Assembly (NCBI GenBank): GCA_028821475.1
Contig: JAPPGB010000146.1
Location: 230 to 52,150, forward strand
Reading direction: 5' to 3'
Source: Spirochaetaceae bacterium
Lineage (GTDB): Bacteria > Spirochaetota > Spirochaetia > SZUA-6 > Bin103
Length of the DNA stretch: 51,921 nt
Notes under the pieces: model-generated
What the model saw: the letters and a program-made list of their open reading frames with translations, nothing else
Database searches by the model: none
Told to the model about the DNA's origin: nothing
Shown: piece after piece, positions 40,669-49,126 of the stretch
How the letters are laid out: each line of letters starts with the position of its first letter
How positions within the stretch are numbered: position 1 is the stretch's first letter
Position numbers and translations under genes: made by a program

Positions 40669-41775
40669 TCAGATGAACATGGTCTTGGTGTCGTAGTCCC
40701 GGAGGATCGAAGCGCGGGCGGCCTCGTTCCAGCGGTTGGCATCCAGCTCGTCCGCCAGCGGCTGGTAGCGGTAGCTCCGCTCGTGCGGGAAGCGCTGGTG
40801 GCGGGCGTCGACCGCCAGCGCGATGATGCGCGAGCGCTGGTGGATGCGCGCGGCGTCGTAGGTGACGGGTGGATCTCCGCGCGTCACGCCGAGCAGCGAG
40901 GAGCGGCGGTGAAAGCCGAACACCAGCGTCACCCGCAGCTCCTCGGACTCGTTGGCGAACGCGCCGTGCACCACCTGGCGGTTGTTGATCGCCACGTCTC
41001 CGGGGTTGCACAGCATCGGCACCGCGCCGGGCAGGCGGTCGGAGCCGCCGTTGGCCGCCACGTGAGCGCCGATGTCGTACCGGCTGCGGTGGGTGCCGGG
41101 CACTACCCACAGCGCGTTGGCGGGAGTGGTGGGGTAGAGCTGGGCCATCGTGTTGTAGCCGTGGGTGCCGGCGTCCAACTTGCCGCTGTCCCAGTGCGTG
41201 GTGCCGTCCTGGTGCCACGCCGTGGACGGCCCGAGCCCCGGTTGCTTGACGAATATCCCCTCGTTCCATGGCACGAAGTCAGGGCCGTTGATCCGTTCTG
41301 CCACTGCCAGCAGGTCGGGATGGCCGTACAGCCGCAGATAGGCGTCCATGAGCTGCAGCGCGCCGCCGCCGATGAAGCTCAGCACCTCCTCCGGCGCCTC
41401 CGGGGCGGCCTCGGGCTCGGTCATCTTTACCGGGTGGCGGCCGTCGCTGGCCGCGGTGCCCCCGGCCGGGTCGCTGAGCGGCTTCGCGAACTGGAACTGC
41501 GGGCGCTCCAGGTCCACGCCGAGCGCGGGCCGGCCCCGCGCATCGGTCACGGCCCCGCGCGCGTGCGGCGCCCGCTCCAGCACGCGCGCGAAGTCGGTAT
41601 TCAGTTCGTTCAGCTCCTCGTCGCCCACCACGCCCTCGAACACGTAGAAGCCGGTGCGCCAGTAGGCGTCGACAATTTCCTGCGCAAGCGTGCCATTGCC
41701 GTCGAACCGCAGCGGTCCGCGGTTGCCGAGTTCACAGGCACGCCGTTCGCCCTCTACCAGGTACGCGTCAGTCAC
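40669..41775 (-). CDS. PhyH-family oxygenase 4
   Basis: 368 residues from GTG 41775, which has a GAGGGG ribosome-binding site; ATG 41798 is a longer alternative. STAWHQDGTTHWDSG holds the metal-binding His-x-Asp, NTMAQLYPTTPANALWVVPGTHRSRYD the core strand, and INNRQVVHGAFANESEELRVTLVFGFH the distal His and 2-oxoglutarate Arg. It is longer than the other PhyH proteins because of an insertion before the active site (AAPEAPEEVLSFIGGGALQLMDAYL) and a C-terminal extension. Substrate unknown. The gene diverges from the second AAA ATPase across 223 bases. Confidence 0.9.
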   Translation of the reverse strand: MTDAYLVEGERRACELGNRGPLRFDGNGTLAQEIVDAYWRTGFYVFEGVVGDEELNELNTDFARVLERAPHARGAVTDARGRPALGVDLERPQFQFAKPLSDPAGGTAASDGRHPVKMTEPEAAPEAPEEVLSFIGGGALQLMDAYLRLYGHPDLLAVAERINGPDFVPWNEGIFVKQPGLGPSTAWHQDGTTHWDSGKLDAGTHGYNTMAQLYPTTPANALWVVPGTHRSRYDIGAHVAANGGSDRLPGAVPMLCNPGDVAINNRQVVHGAFANESEELRVTLVFGFHRRSSLLGVTRGDPPVTYDAARIHQRSRIIALAVDARHQRFPHERSYRYQPLADELDANRWNEAARASILRDYDTKTMFI

Positions 41776-41998
41776 CGCATCCCCCCTCGCCGGGGACATT
41801 ATTGGACGCGTCAGTCGGCGGCGCAACCGATCGGCACAAGAGCGGGCGCGCGGTAGCCGGCGAGGGCGCGTCCTTGACGGATTTCCGGTCCGGTCCGACA
41901 CTGCGCGCAGTGTCGGAACGCATCACCTTCAGGCAACGGCGGCGCGGCGTCGGAACGGAAGCGCCGCGGGTCGCGCCGGAATCGGTCGGCGGGCGATC

Positions 41999-43432
41999 GT
42001 GCTGACTCGGCTGCGCGTTTCGGGCTTCCGGAATCTGGTCGACGCCGATGTCCGGTTCGGACCGTTCACCTGTGTCGTCGGGCCCAACGGCGGCGGCAAG
42101 TCCAACCTGTTCGACGCGATCCGGTTCCTGAGCGCGCTGGCCGATGGCACGCTCGGCGAGGCGGCCGACGTGGTGTGCGGCGGTCACGGCGGCGTCGACG
42201 TGCGCGACCTCTTTCACCGCTCCGGCAGCGGCGTCGCCGACCGCATGACGTTCGTGGCCGACATGGTCGTACCCTGGCGAGCGGTCGACGACCTGGGCCA
42301 GGAGACCAGGGCCAGCAGCACGTTGCTGCGCTACTCCCTCGAACTCGGCCGACGCCAATTGCGGGCCGGCTTGGCGCGTGGCGCCGTCGCCGTCATCAGG
42401 GAGGACTTGATCCATCTCCGCCAGCGGGACGCGCCGCATCACCTCCGGTTCCCGCACAGTGCAAGCGACTGGCGCCGGGCGGTGGTGGGCGGCCGGCGTT
42501 CGGCGCCATCCTTCGTCTCCACCGAAGGGAACGGCGAACAGCGCGTCGTGGTACTGCATCGCGACGGCGGCAGCGGCGTCGGTCCGGTGCGCCTGCGCGC
42601 GGTCGATCTGCCGCGCACCGTGCTGTCTACCGCCTCCGGCGCCCACAGTCCCACGGCGCTCGCCGCGCGCCGGGAGCTGCAGTCGTGGCAGTTGCTGCAC
42701 CCGGAGCCGGCCGCGCTGCGCCGGCCGGATCGATTCGGCTCACCGTCGCGCATGGCAGCCGACGGCGGCCACCTGGCCGCGGCCCTGTACCGGCTGACCA
42801 ACAGCCATGGCGGCGACGCGCGCAACCTGGATCGGGCACCGTTGGAAGCGATGTCCGATCAACTTGGCGAGCTGATTGACGGCGCGCATGCGGTGCAGAT
42901 CGAAGTGGATCGCGAACGCGACCGGCTGGTGCTTTCCCTGCTTGACCGGAACGGGACCCCTCATCCCGCATCGACGCTTGCGGACGGCGTGCTGCGGCTC
43001 CTGGCGTTCCTGGTGCTGGCCCACGATCCGCGGACGTGCGGCGTGCTGTGCATGGAGGATCCGGAACGCGGCATCCATCCGGCTCGGATTCCGGCTGTCC
43101 TCGACCTGTTGATCGGGATCGGCGTGGATGCTCACCAGCCGGTCGGGGAGCGCAATCCACTCCGCCAGGTGATCGTCAGCACCCATGCGCCGGCGGTCCT
43201 GCAGCAGGTCCCTGACGAGAGTGTCGTGTTCGTGCGATCTCAAGGCGGGAGCGCGCAGTTTTCGTGCCTGCCGGATACTTGGCGAGCCGGGGACAGCCGG
43301 CATGTGTCACGCGACGATCTGGAGGCGTACCTGCATCCGGTGCCGTCCCGGGATGCCGGTGCCGGCGGCGCGCGCTACCGGCGCGTAGTCGATCGGGAAG
43401 ACTCGGAGCAGTTGCCGCTGTTTCTCAACTGA
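41999..43432 (+). CDS. AAA/OLD-like ATPase, copy 2, without adjacent TOPRIM partner
   Basis: 477 residues from GTG 41999. It is paralogous to the ATPase at 26047: 43 of the first 56 aligned residues agree, including Walker A GPNGGGKSNLFDAIRFLSALA. LADGVLRLLAFLVL stands for the signature, Walker B is GVLCMEDPERGIHPARI and the H-loop VIVSTHAPAVLQQ. Both end with a run R-x-VDR-x-D..QLxLF. The GC is high and like the host's, whereas copy 1 is less GC-rich. No TOPRIM-like gene follows: the next gene is the interrupted TmrB-like frame on the opposite strand 31 bases away. It may be an older copy whose partner was lost, or may work with the partner of copy 1. Confidence 0.84.
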   Translation: MLTRLRVSGFRNLVDADVRFGPFTCVVGPNGGGKSNLFDAIRFLSALADGTLGEAADVVCGGHGGVDVRDLFHRSGSGVADRMTFVADMVVPWRAVDDLGQETRASSTLLRYSLELGRRQLRAGLARGAVAVIREDLIHLRQRDAPHHLRFPHSASDWRRAVVGGRRSAPSFVSTEGNGEQRVVVLHRDGGSGVGPVRLRAVDLPRTVLSTASGAHSPTALAARRELQSWQLLHPEPAALRRPDRFGSPSRMAADGGHLAAALYRLTNSHGGDARNLDRAPLEAMSDQLGELIDGAHAVQIEVDRERDRLVLSLLDRNGTPHPASTLADGVLRLLAFLVLAHDPRTCGVLCMEDPERGIHPARIPAVLDLLIGIGVDAHQPVGERNPLRQVIVSTHAPAVLQQVPDESVVFVRSQGGSAQFSCLPDTWRAGDSRHVSRDDLEAYLHPVPSRDAGAGGARYRRVVDREDSEQLPLFLN

Positions 43433-43463
43433 GCCTGAAGCGCACGGCAGTTGGCCGGTCAGG

Positions 43464-43994
43464 TCAGACCGAGGCCGTCCGGCGAACGGTCGCCGCGACT
43501 TCGGCGACCGAGCGGTGGTCGGTGGTGAGGTGGGTTGCGAACCGCGGCGATTGCAAGGCTGTGGTACAGCGCTCAACGCGCTGCAGCGCCCACCGCGTCG
43601 CGCGCGGATCGAGGGGGCGCAGCAGGAGCCGCCGGCGGATGGTCTTCGGGTCGGCGACCAGCGTGAAGTGGTGCACTGGTATGCCGGCTCTCCGCAACTA
43701 CCCCACCGTCTCGTCGAAGTATCCGGCATCCACCACCGCCATCGGCACCAGGAGCAGTCCTGGATGGTCCTGCAGCACGCCTGCGACAGCGGCGACGGTG
43801 AGGCGCCGCCACAGGTGCAGGTCCTGGAAGTCATCGCTGCGCCGGGCCGCCGGGATCGCCCTGCTCAGCATCCCGCCGATGTCTTCCGGATCCAGCGTCA
43901 TGGCGTCCGGCAGGAGCGTGGACAGCCTCCGCGCCACCGTCGTCTTGCCGACGCCGAATGCCCCGTTCAACCAGATTACCTGTGGCTTCGACAT
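43464..43994 (-). pseudogene. TmrB-like nucleotide-binding protein gene with an in-frame amber codon
   Basis: Read from ATG 43994 the frame gives MSKPQVIWLNGAFGVGKTTVARRLSTLLPDA (Walker A GAFGVGKTT), TLDPEDIGGMLSRAI, DFQDLHLWRRLTV and LLLVPMAVVDAGYFDETVG, then TAG at 43700-43698. The same frame continues LRRAGIPVHHFTLVADPKTIRRRLLLRPLDPRATRWALQR and on to TGA at 43464, exactly the C-terminal half of the TmrB/AAA kinase family. So a single base change makes a nonsense codon in an otherwise intact 176-residue gene. TmrB-like proteins give resistance to tunicamycin or phosphorylate small molecules. It diverges from PhyH-5, with start codons overlapping or close. Confidence 0.85.
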
Positions 43995-44022
43995 GGGTGA
44001 CCGTGTGTTATGGTATTGGGCA

Positions 44023-44784
44023 GTGGAAACTTCGCACAACGGCTTGTCGGTCGAACAGAAGGCGCGCTACCGGCAAGATGGATACGTGGTCCTGGAGCGC
44101 GTGTTCGCGGCTGACGAGTGCCGGCGGTTCGTCCGCCACGTGGACGACCTGAGCGCCGGAAGGAAGCGGCTCGACGGGTTCGGCCAGCAGGAGAATTACG
44201 GCCAGCGCACGTTCAATCAGCACCTCTACGATCCGGTCGCGCTGCAGTTCCTGATCGACGAGCGCCTGCACCGTCCGCTCGCCGACTGCTTCGAAGACGA
44301 GCCGGAGGCGATCCAGACCATGCACTTCTTCGCAGGCTCGGAGCATCCCCTGCACCAGGACCAGTACTACCTTCCCGACTGCATGTCGGCGTGGATCGCG
44401 ATGGTCGACGTCGACCAGGACAACGGCCCGCTGGTGGTTCAGCCCGGTTCGCACACGGGCCGGCTGGTCACCAAGAGCGACGCGCGCCACGAGCTGCAGC
44501 CGGGCGAGACCTACATGGACCAGCAGCACGGCCGCTACTTTCCGCTGGTGCGGGAGGCGTTCCACGACAACGGGCGGGACCAGGCGCAGGTGCTGGTGAA
44601 CCGGGGCGACGTGGTGCTGTTCCACGGCCGGCTGATCCACGGCGGCGCCCCGGTGCGGCGCCCCGGCACCCCCCGGCACGCGCTGGCGTGTCACTACATT
44701 CCGTACGGGAGCGAGAACTGGGACCGCGACTGGCCGCGCATCTCGTTCGACGGCACACGCCGCGTCCACTACCACGCCGCGTAG
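44023..44784 (+). CDS. PhyH-family oxygenase 5
   Basis: 253 residues from GTG 44023; ATG 43993 is an in-frame alternative whose codon overlaps the divergent TmrB-like ATG. LSVEQKARYRQDGYVVLERVFAADECRRFVRHVD is the N-terminal helix pair, MHFFAGSEHPLHQDQYYLPD carries His-x-Asp, SAWIAMVDVDQDNGPLVVQPGSHTGRLV the core strand and LFHGRLIHGGAPVRRPGTPRHALACHYIPYGSENW the distal His and 2-oxoglutarate-binding Arg. This form resembles the hydroxylases of secondary metabolite and ectoine-like pathways. The substrate is unknown. A lipoprotein gene follows 29 bases on. Confidence 0.92.
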   Translation: METSHNGLSVEQKARYRQDGYVVLERVFAADECRRFVRHVDDLSAGRKRLDGFGQQENYGQRTFNQHLYDPVALQFLIDERLHRPLADCFEDEPEAIQTMHFFAGSEHPLHQDQYYLPDCMSAWIAMVDVDQDNGPLVVQPGSHTGRLVTKSDARHELQPGETYMDQQHGRYFPLVREAFHDNGRDQAQVLVNRGDVVLFHGRLIHGGAPVRRPGTPRHALACHYIPYGSENWDRDWPRISFDGTRRVHYHAA

Positions 44785-44813
44785 CCAGCCTCGGCATCGC
44801 ACTCGCCGGCCGC

Positions 44814-45257
44814 ATGCGCCACCTGCCCCGGTTCTTGATTGCCTGCGGCGTCGTGCTGCTTGCCATCGGCTGCACCGGCGGCCGGCAGCCCATGCCCGCG
44901 CTGGCGCCGGTGGTCCTGGGCGAGGACACTCGACAGACGGATGCCTTCCAACTCAACGCCGCCGCGGTCGATGGCGACGTGCTCGCCATAGAGGTGTCCT
45001 ACGCGGGCGGCTGCCGCAACCACGAGTTCTTGCTGCGGGCGTCGCGCTCGTTCCAGGTGGTGTCCGGCTCGGTGCGGCTTGAGATTGCACTGATCCACAA
45101 CGCCAACGAGGATCCCTGCGAGGCCTTTCTCACCGAGCAGTTCCGCTTCGATCTGGATCCGGTCAAGCGCCTCTACCGTCAGACGTACAGCCAGGAAACC
45201 GGCACTGTGTACCTCCGTCTCGACGGCCACGCGGGGCCTCTCGTCTACCGTTTCTGA
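44814..45257 (+). CDS. Putative lipoprotein
   Basis: 147 residues. MRHLPRFLIACGVVLLAIGCTGG is a lipoprotein signal with lipobox LAIGC, so the protein is predicted to be membrane-anchored outside the cytoplasm. The mature region contains VSYAGGCRNHEFLLRASRSFQVVSGSVRLEIALIHNANEDPCEAFLTEQFRFDLDPVKRLYRQTYSQETGTVYLRLDG, a two-Cys (GGC and DPC) beta-rich domain found in uncharacterised bacterial lipoproteins. I do not know its function. It follows PhyH-5 at 29 bases and may be cotranscribed with it. Confidence 0.8.
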   Translation: MRHLPRFLIACGVVLLAIGCTGGRQPMPALAPVVLGEDTRQTDAFQLNAAAVDGDVLAIEVSYAGGCRNHEFLLRASRSFQVVSGSVRLEIALIHNANEDPCEAFLTEQFRFDLDPVKRLYRQTYSQETGTVYLRLDGHAGPLVYRF

Positions 45258-45303
45258 CTCACGACGGCGAGCAGGTCAGGCGGCTGGCGGAAGGCTGGGG
45301 CGT

Positions 45304-45906
45304 TCAGCAGTCGGGAAGGCGCGGGCGCGGTCTCGTCCTGGTGTCGCAGCCGTGTGTGCGCTCAAGATCGACATTGGTCAGGTTGGCGCCACCGAGGTCT
45401 GCCTCGTCCAGGACAGCGCCTGCTAAATCCGCTCCATGCAGATTTGCCTCGCTCAGATCGGCTCCGTTCAACGCCGCACTGCGCAGATCCGCCTCGTGCA
45501 GGTTCGCTCGTCGCAGGATCGCCGCCACCAGGGATGCGGCGCGCAGATTGGTGCCGCTCAGGTCCGCCCGCCGCAGGTCGGCATCCACCAGGTCGGCACC
45601 GATCAGGTCCGCCGCCGCCAGGGAGGCATCGCGCAGCATCACGTTGCGCATCGTCGCCCCGGTCAGGATTGCTCTCTCCAGGTCCGCGTTGATCAGGTCG
45701 GCGTTCGTCAAGTCCGCGTTGACCAGGAGGGCGCCCGACAGGTCGGCGCCGGTGAGATCCACGCCGCGCAGGTCGGCGCCGCGCAGGTCGGCGTCGCTCA
45801 AGTCCGCATACTCGCAGTCCGGCAAGCACTCCGGCAGAGCCGCGACAGACGTGGCGGCCGCCAGCAAGAGTACCACAATCGAAGGCAGGTTCCTCTGAAG
45901 CGTCAT
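45304..45906 (-). CDS. Secreted pentapeptide-repeat protein
   Basis: 200 residues from ATG 45906, with a signal peptide (MTLQRNLPSIVVLLLAAATSVAA) and about thirty A(D/N)LxX pentapeptides, e.g. YADLSDADLRGADLRGVDLTGADLSGALL. These fold into a right-handed square beta-helix that can mimic DNA or bind other proteins. Most bacterial examples are cytosolic (Qnr, MfpA); an export signal places this one in the periplasm or outside, which rules out gyrase protection as the role. The tail THGCDTRTRPRPRLPDC contains two Cys. It converges on the lipoprotein gene. Confidence 0.88.
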   Translation of the reverse strand: MTLQRNLPSIVVLLLAAATSVAALPECLPDCEYADLSDADLRGADLRGVDLTGADLSGALLVNADLTNADLINADLERAILTGATMRNVMLRDASLAAADLIGADLVDADLRRADLSGTNLRAASLVAAILRRANLHEADLRSAALNGADLSEANLHGADLAGAVLDEADLGGANLTNVDLERTHGCDTRTRPRPRLPDC

Positions 45907-46185
45907 GCGCCCAGTATCGCACGTCGCACGGACCATGAACCACCACCGTCTGAAGGCCGGCAGAGATGAGGCTCAAGGTTCACCAGTTCAAACGGCGTCT
46001 GGATACCACACGAATACCGTATGTCCGCATCAAGGTGCGATACATGGATGAAATTGGGCATTGGACTCCTGTATGGTCGGGACAGGGGAGCGACGACGTT
46101 GCGCGACTACCGCTCTATCGACTCCACCGAGCGAGTGATTGACCACGTGCGAGGGGGCGGGCGACACTGCTCGGAGGGCCGTGTC

Positions 46186-46911
46186 ATGCAATCTCTGTCG
46201 GGGAAAGTCGCCGTGGTGACCGGTGGCGGGCGCGGTATCGGGCGCGCCATCGCCGTCGCCTTCGCTCGCGAGGGTGCGGACCTGGCGCTTGCCGCGCGCA
46301 GCGATTCGGAGTTGGCGGCGGTCGCAAACCAGATCCGCGGGCTCGGCCGGCGGGTCCTGGCGGTGCCGACCGACGTCATTCGGCGCGACCAGGTGGACGC
46401 GCTGGCGGACGCGGTGCGCGGGGAGTTCGGGCGCCTCGACATCCTGGTCAACAACGCCGGCGGCGGCCTGGAACCCAGCGGCATCCTGGACAGCGATCCC
46501 GGCCTGTGGGTCGAGGACGTTACCGTGAACTGCATCAGCGCCTACCTGGTGTCGCGCGCGCTGCTGCCCCTGATGATCGAGTCGGGCGGCGGGCGGGTGA
46601 TCAACATCGGCTCCGGCATGGGACACCGGCCCACCGCGGCCGGCTCCGCCTACCACGTCGGCAAGGCGGGCCTGTGGATGTTCACCCGCTGTCTTGCCGA
46701 GGAGGTGTGGCAGCACAACATCGCAGTGAACGAGTTGATACCGGGCCCGGTCGCGACCCGGATCACGCCGCGCGACGGTCCTCCGCCCTACGCGGCGAGC
46801 GAAGTGATCAAGGAGCCGGAGGAGGTCGCCCCGCTCGCGCTGTTCCTGGCCAGCCAGCCAGACCGCGGCCCCACCGCGCAGAGCTTCAGCCTTACCCGCC
46901 GCCCGATCTGA
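46186..46911 (+). CDS. Short-chain dehydrogenase/reductase
   Basis: 241 residues from ATG 46186, preceded by CGGAGGG. VAVVTGGGRGIGRAIAVAFAREGADLAL gives the nucleotide loop, DILVNNAGGG the NNAG motif, INIGSGMG the catalytic Ser and SAYHVGKAGLWMF the YxxxK pair. The protein ends with FLASQPDRGPTAQSFSLTRRPI. It differs from the SDR at 34631 in the substrate-binding region. PhyH-6 follows after 106 bases on the same strand, so this pair may act in sequence, but the substrate is unknown. Confidence 0.94.
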   Translation: MQSLSGKVAVVTGGGRGIGRAIAVAFAREGADLALAARSDSELAAVANQIRGLGRRVLAVPTDVIRRDQVDALADAVRGEFGRLDILVNNAGGGLEPSGILDSDPGLWVEDVTVNCISAYLVSRALLPLMIESGGGRVINIGSGMGHRPTAAGSAYHVGKAGLWMFTRCLAEEVWQHNIAVNELIPGPVATRITPRDGPPPYAASEVIKEPEEVAPLALFLASQPDRGPTAQSFSLTRRPI

Positions 46912-47017
46912 CCGGCTCGCGACCAGCCCCGGGGGTGTCCGCCACCGCCGGCGCAGGCTTGCGCAGGCTCCGCGCGTTGTGGGCGAGCGACCGCGAATTT
47001 CGTATCCTGACAGGGAC

Positions 47018-48754
47018 ATGAATTCCCACTTGTTGTCCGATGCCGCGATCCGCCAGTTCATCGTGGACGGCTACGTGCAGGTGCAGACCGAGCTGCCCGA
47101 GTCGGTGCACCGCGCCATCTTCGAGAAGACCGACGCCATCTTCTCCAAGATCCGCAGCCCGGAGGTGGAGTGGGCGTACAATCCGCTCAACAACGTGCTG
47201 CCGGTAGTGCCGGAACTGCAACAGGTCATGGATGCGCCGCAGGTGCGCGGCGCGCTCACCAGCCTGCTCGGGCCTGGCTACGTGATGCTGCCGCACCGCC
47301 ACTGCCATCCCAACTTCGCCAAGCCGGAGTCCTCCGTCGCGGACGGGCGCAAGCTGATCATGGGCATTCACAAGGACGGCCACGCCGGCGGCCAGAAGCC
47401 GCGCCACCGCGTGCCGCGCTGGGCGATCCTGTTCTACTACCCGCAGGCGTGCCCGGACGAACAGGGCCCGACGGTGATCGTGCCGCGCTCCCACTACCAG
47501 CACAACCTGGCCCGGCAGGGGGACGCCGACCCGAATCTGACCCTGGCGGCGCGCGGCGACGGCAGCTACGGCCTGCCCGAGCACTACATCCACCGCACCA
47601 TGCTGCCGCTTGCCGGCGGGCTCGGCGCGGTGTCGATCATGCACTTCGACGTCGGCCACTCGGTGATCGAGAACCTCGCCCGGCAGCACCGCTACGGACA
47701 GAAGTTCGTGTTCATGCGCACCGAGGAGCCGGAAGCGGCCACCTGGGACAATCGGGTAGAGCACTGGGAGCAGCCCGACGTGGCGGCGATTCCCGATCAC
47801 GAGATTCTGTGGACCTACATCTGGAACTGGATGAGCGGCGGAGCTGACCGTTTCCGGCGCGGGGCGGGTGTCCGGTTGCAACGGCACACCGCCGGCGAGT
47901 TGATCGGCTTGCTGTCGGCGCCGGAGCCGGCGCAGCGGCTGCAGGCGGCCAACGAACTGGGCTTTCTGCGCGCCACGGCCGCCGAGACCGAGGGTACCGT
48001 TGCCGCCCTGGTGCGGGCGCTGCGCGACGAGTACGAGCCGGTGCGCCTCAACGCCGCTTACGCGCTCGGCGCCGTCGGCACACCGGCGCTCGCTCCACTG
48101 CTGGAGTTGCTCGCAACCGACGCCGCGTTCTACGAGTTCGACCCGGTGACGCACGTGTCGATCGCCGCCCATGCCCTCGGCGCCATGGGAGGAGCGGCCG
48201 TCGATGCGCTTGCCGAGCGGCTGACCGCCGACGGTGAGCACACCCGCTCCTGGGCCGCCTATGCGCTCGGCGAGATCGGCCGGCCGTCCGCCGGCGCGCT
48301 GCCGCAACTGCTCGCCGCCGCGCGCGACGACAAGTCTGCCAACGTGCGCCGGCATGCGCTGTCGGCGGCCGGGATCGTCGCCGTGCCCGGCGACGGGGTG
48401 GAGGAGGCGCTGCTGGAGCGGCTGGCGAACGAGCCGGACAGCGAGTTGCGCCAGTATGTACTGCAGGCGCTGTTCCGCATTGGTCCAACCGGCAGCGGCG
48501 GGATTCCGCCGCTTGCGACGGCCTTGGGAGATGGCGACGGCTACGTGGCCGCCTATGCCGCGGAGCAGTTGTTCCGCACCGGCACGCCGGAGGCGTTCGC
48601 CGCGCTGGTGCCGTACCTGCGCGGTCAGCGCTGGTTCCCGCACGAGCCGGTCTCCGAGCAGCGCATCACCGAGCGGCGCGAGCGCGCCCGGACGCAGCGC
48701 CTCGCCAAGCGGCGTCGCGCCCCCGAGCTGACGGTGACCGTCGGCGGCGGATGA
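47018..48754 (+). CDS. PhyH-family oxygenase fused to HEAT repeats (PhyH 6)
   Basis: 578 residues. Part 1 (about 1-285) is a PhyH oxygenase with H118-K-D120 (LIMGIHKDGHAGG), GPTVIVPRSHYQHN and MHFDVGHSVIENLARQHRYGQKFVF carrying the distal His; it belongs to the subfamily of PhyH-1 (shared PELQQVMDAPQVRGAL and EEPEAATW). Part 2 (about 295-560) consists of some seven HEAT-type helix pairs: LRDEYEPVRLNAAYALGAVGTPALAPLLELL, VSIAAHALGAMGGAAVDALAERL, TRSWAAYALGEIGRPSAGALPQLL, ANVRRHALSAAGIVAVPG. The ending TERRERARTQRLAKRRR is strongly basic. HEAT solenoids bind proteins; so the oxygenase may modify or dock a protein. Uncommon fusion; both halves are in one uninterrupted frame. Confidence 0.93.
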   Translation: MNSHLLSDAAIRQFIVDGYVQVQTELPESVHRAIFEKTDAIFSKIRSPEVEWAYNPLNNVLPVVPELQQVMDAPQVRGALTSLLGPGYVMLPHRHCHPNFAKPESSVADGRKLIMGIHKDGHAGGQKPRHRVPRWAILFYYPQACPDEQGPTVIVPRSHYQHNLARQGDADPNLTLAARGDGSYGLPEHYIHRTMLPLAGGLGAVSIMHFDVGHSVIENLARQHRYGQKFVFMRTEEPEAATWDNRVEHWEQPDVAAIPDHEILWTYIWNWMSGGADRFRRGAGVRLQRHTAGELIGLLSAPEPAQRLQAANELGFLRATAAETEGTVAALVRALRDEYEPVRLNAAYALGAVGTPALAPLLELLATDAAFYEFDPVTHVSIAAHALGAMGGAAVDALAERLTADGEHTRSWAAYALGEIGRPSAGALPQLLAAARDDKSANVRRHALSAAGIVAVPGDGVEEALLERLANEPDSELRQYVLQALFRIGPTGSGGIPPLATALGDGDGYVAAYAAEQLFRTGTPEAFAALVPYLRGQRWFPHEPVSEQRITERRERARTQRLAKRRRAPELTVTVGGG

Positions 48755-49126
48755 TTGCACGCCGGCGAAGCGATTGGAGCGCCGGCGCGGTCCGCGACGC
48801 GTTCGGGTGGCGCTGCCCGGATCGCCTTGTCGAACGATCGCGGGGCCGGCTGCGGCGCTGTCCGGCTGCGCCGCAGCCGCGCTCCCCTCGGGTCAGCGCG
48901 GTGCACCGCCGATCCGGCATGCCACGGCAGCACTCCCGATCCGGTGGCACGGGCGAAGCGCGCGCTGACACTCGGCATTGCATCCGGCGGCGCAAAGCGG
49001 GCTCGCCGTGACGGCGTTCGCTGTCGCGGCGCCGCAGGCGACCCTCCGGCGCGCGACGTGGCCGCGGCTGGATAGGTGACGTAGGAGAGGCGCAGCGGTC
49101 TGCGGGGACCGGTAAGGACCATTCGG
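48755..49126. other. Intergenic region before proS
   Basis: I see no supported gene in these 372 bases. Several plus-strand frames are open because stop codons are rare at this GC content, but they have Arg-rich low-complexity translations and no motif. The last 20 bases contain the proS ribosome-binding site (AAGGA). Confidence 0.6.

Noticed and set aside
48751-49075. Short plus-strand frames between PhyH-6 and proS
   Set aside because: Arg-rich low-complexity translations without start signals; typical of open frames at this GC content.
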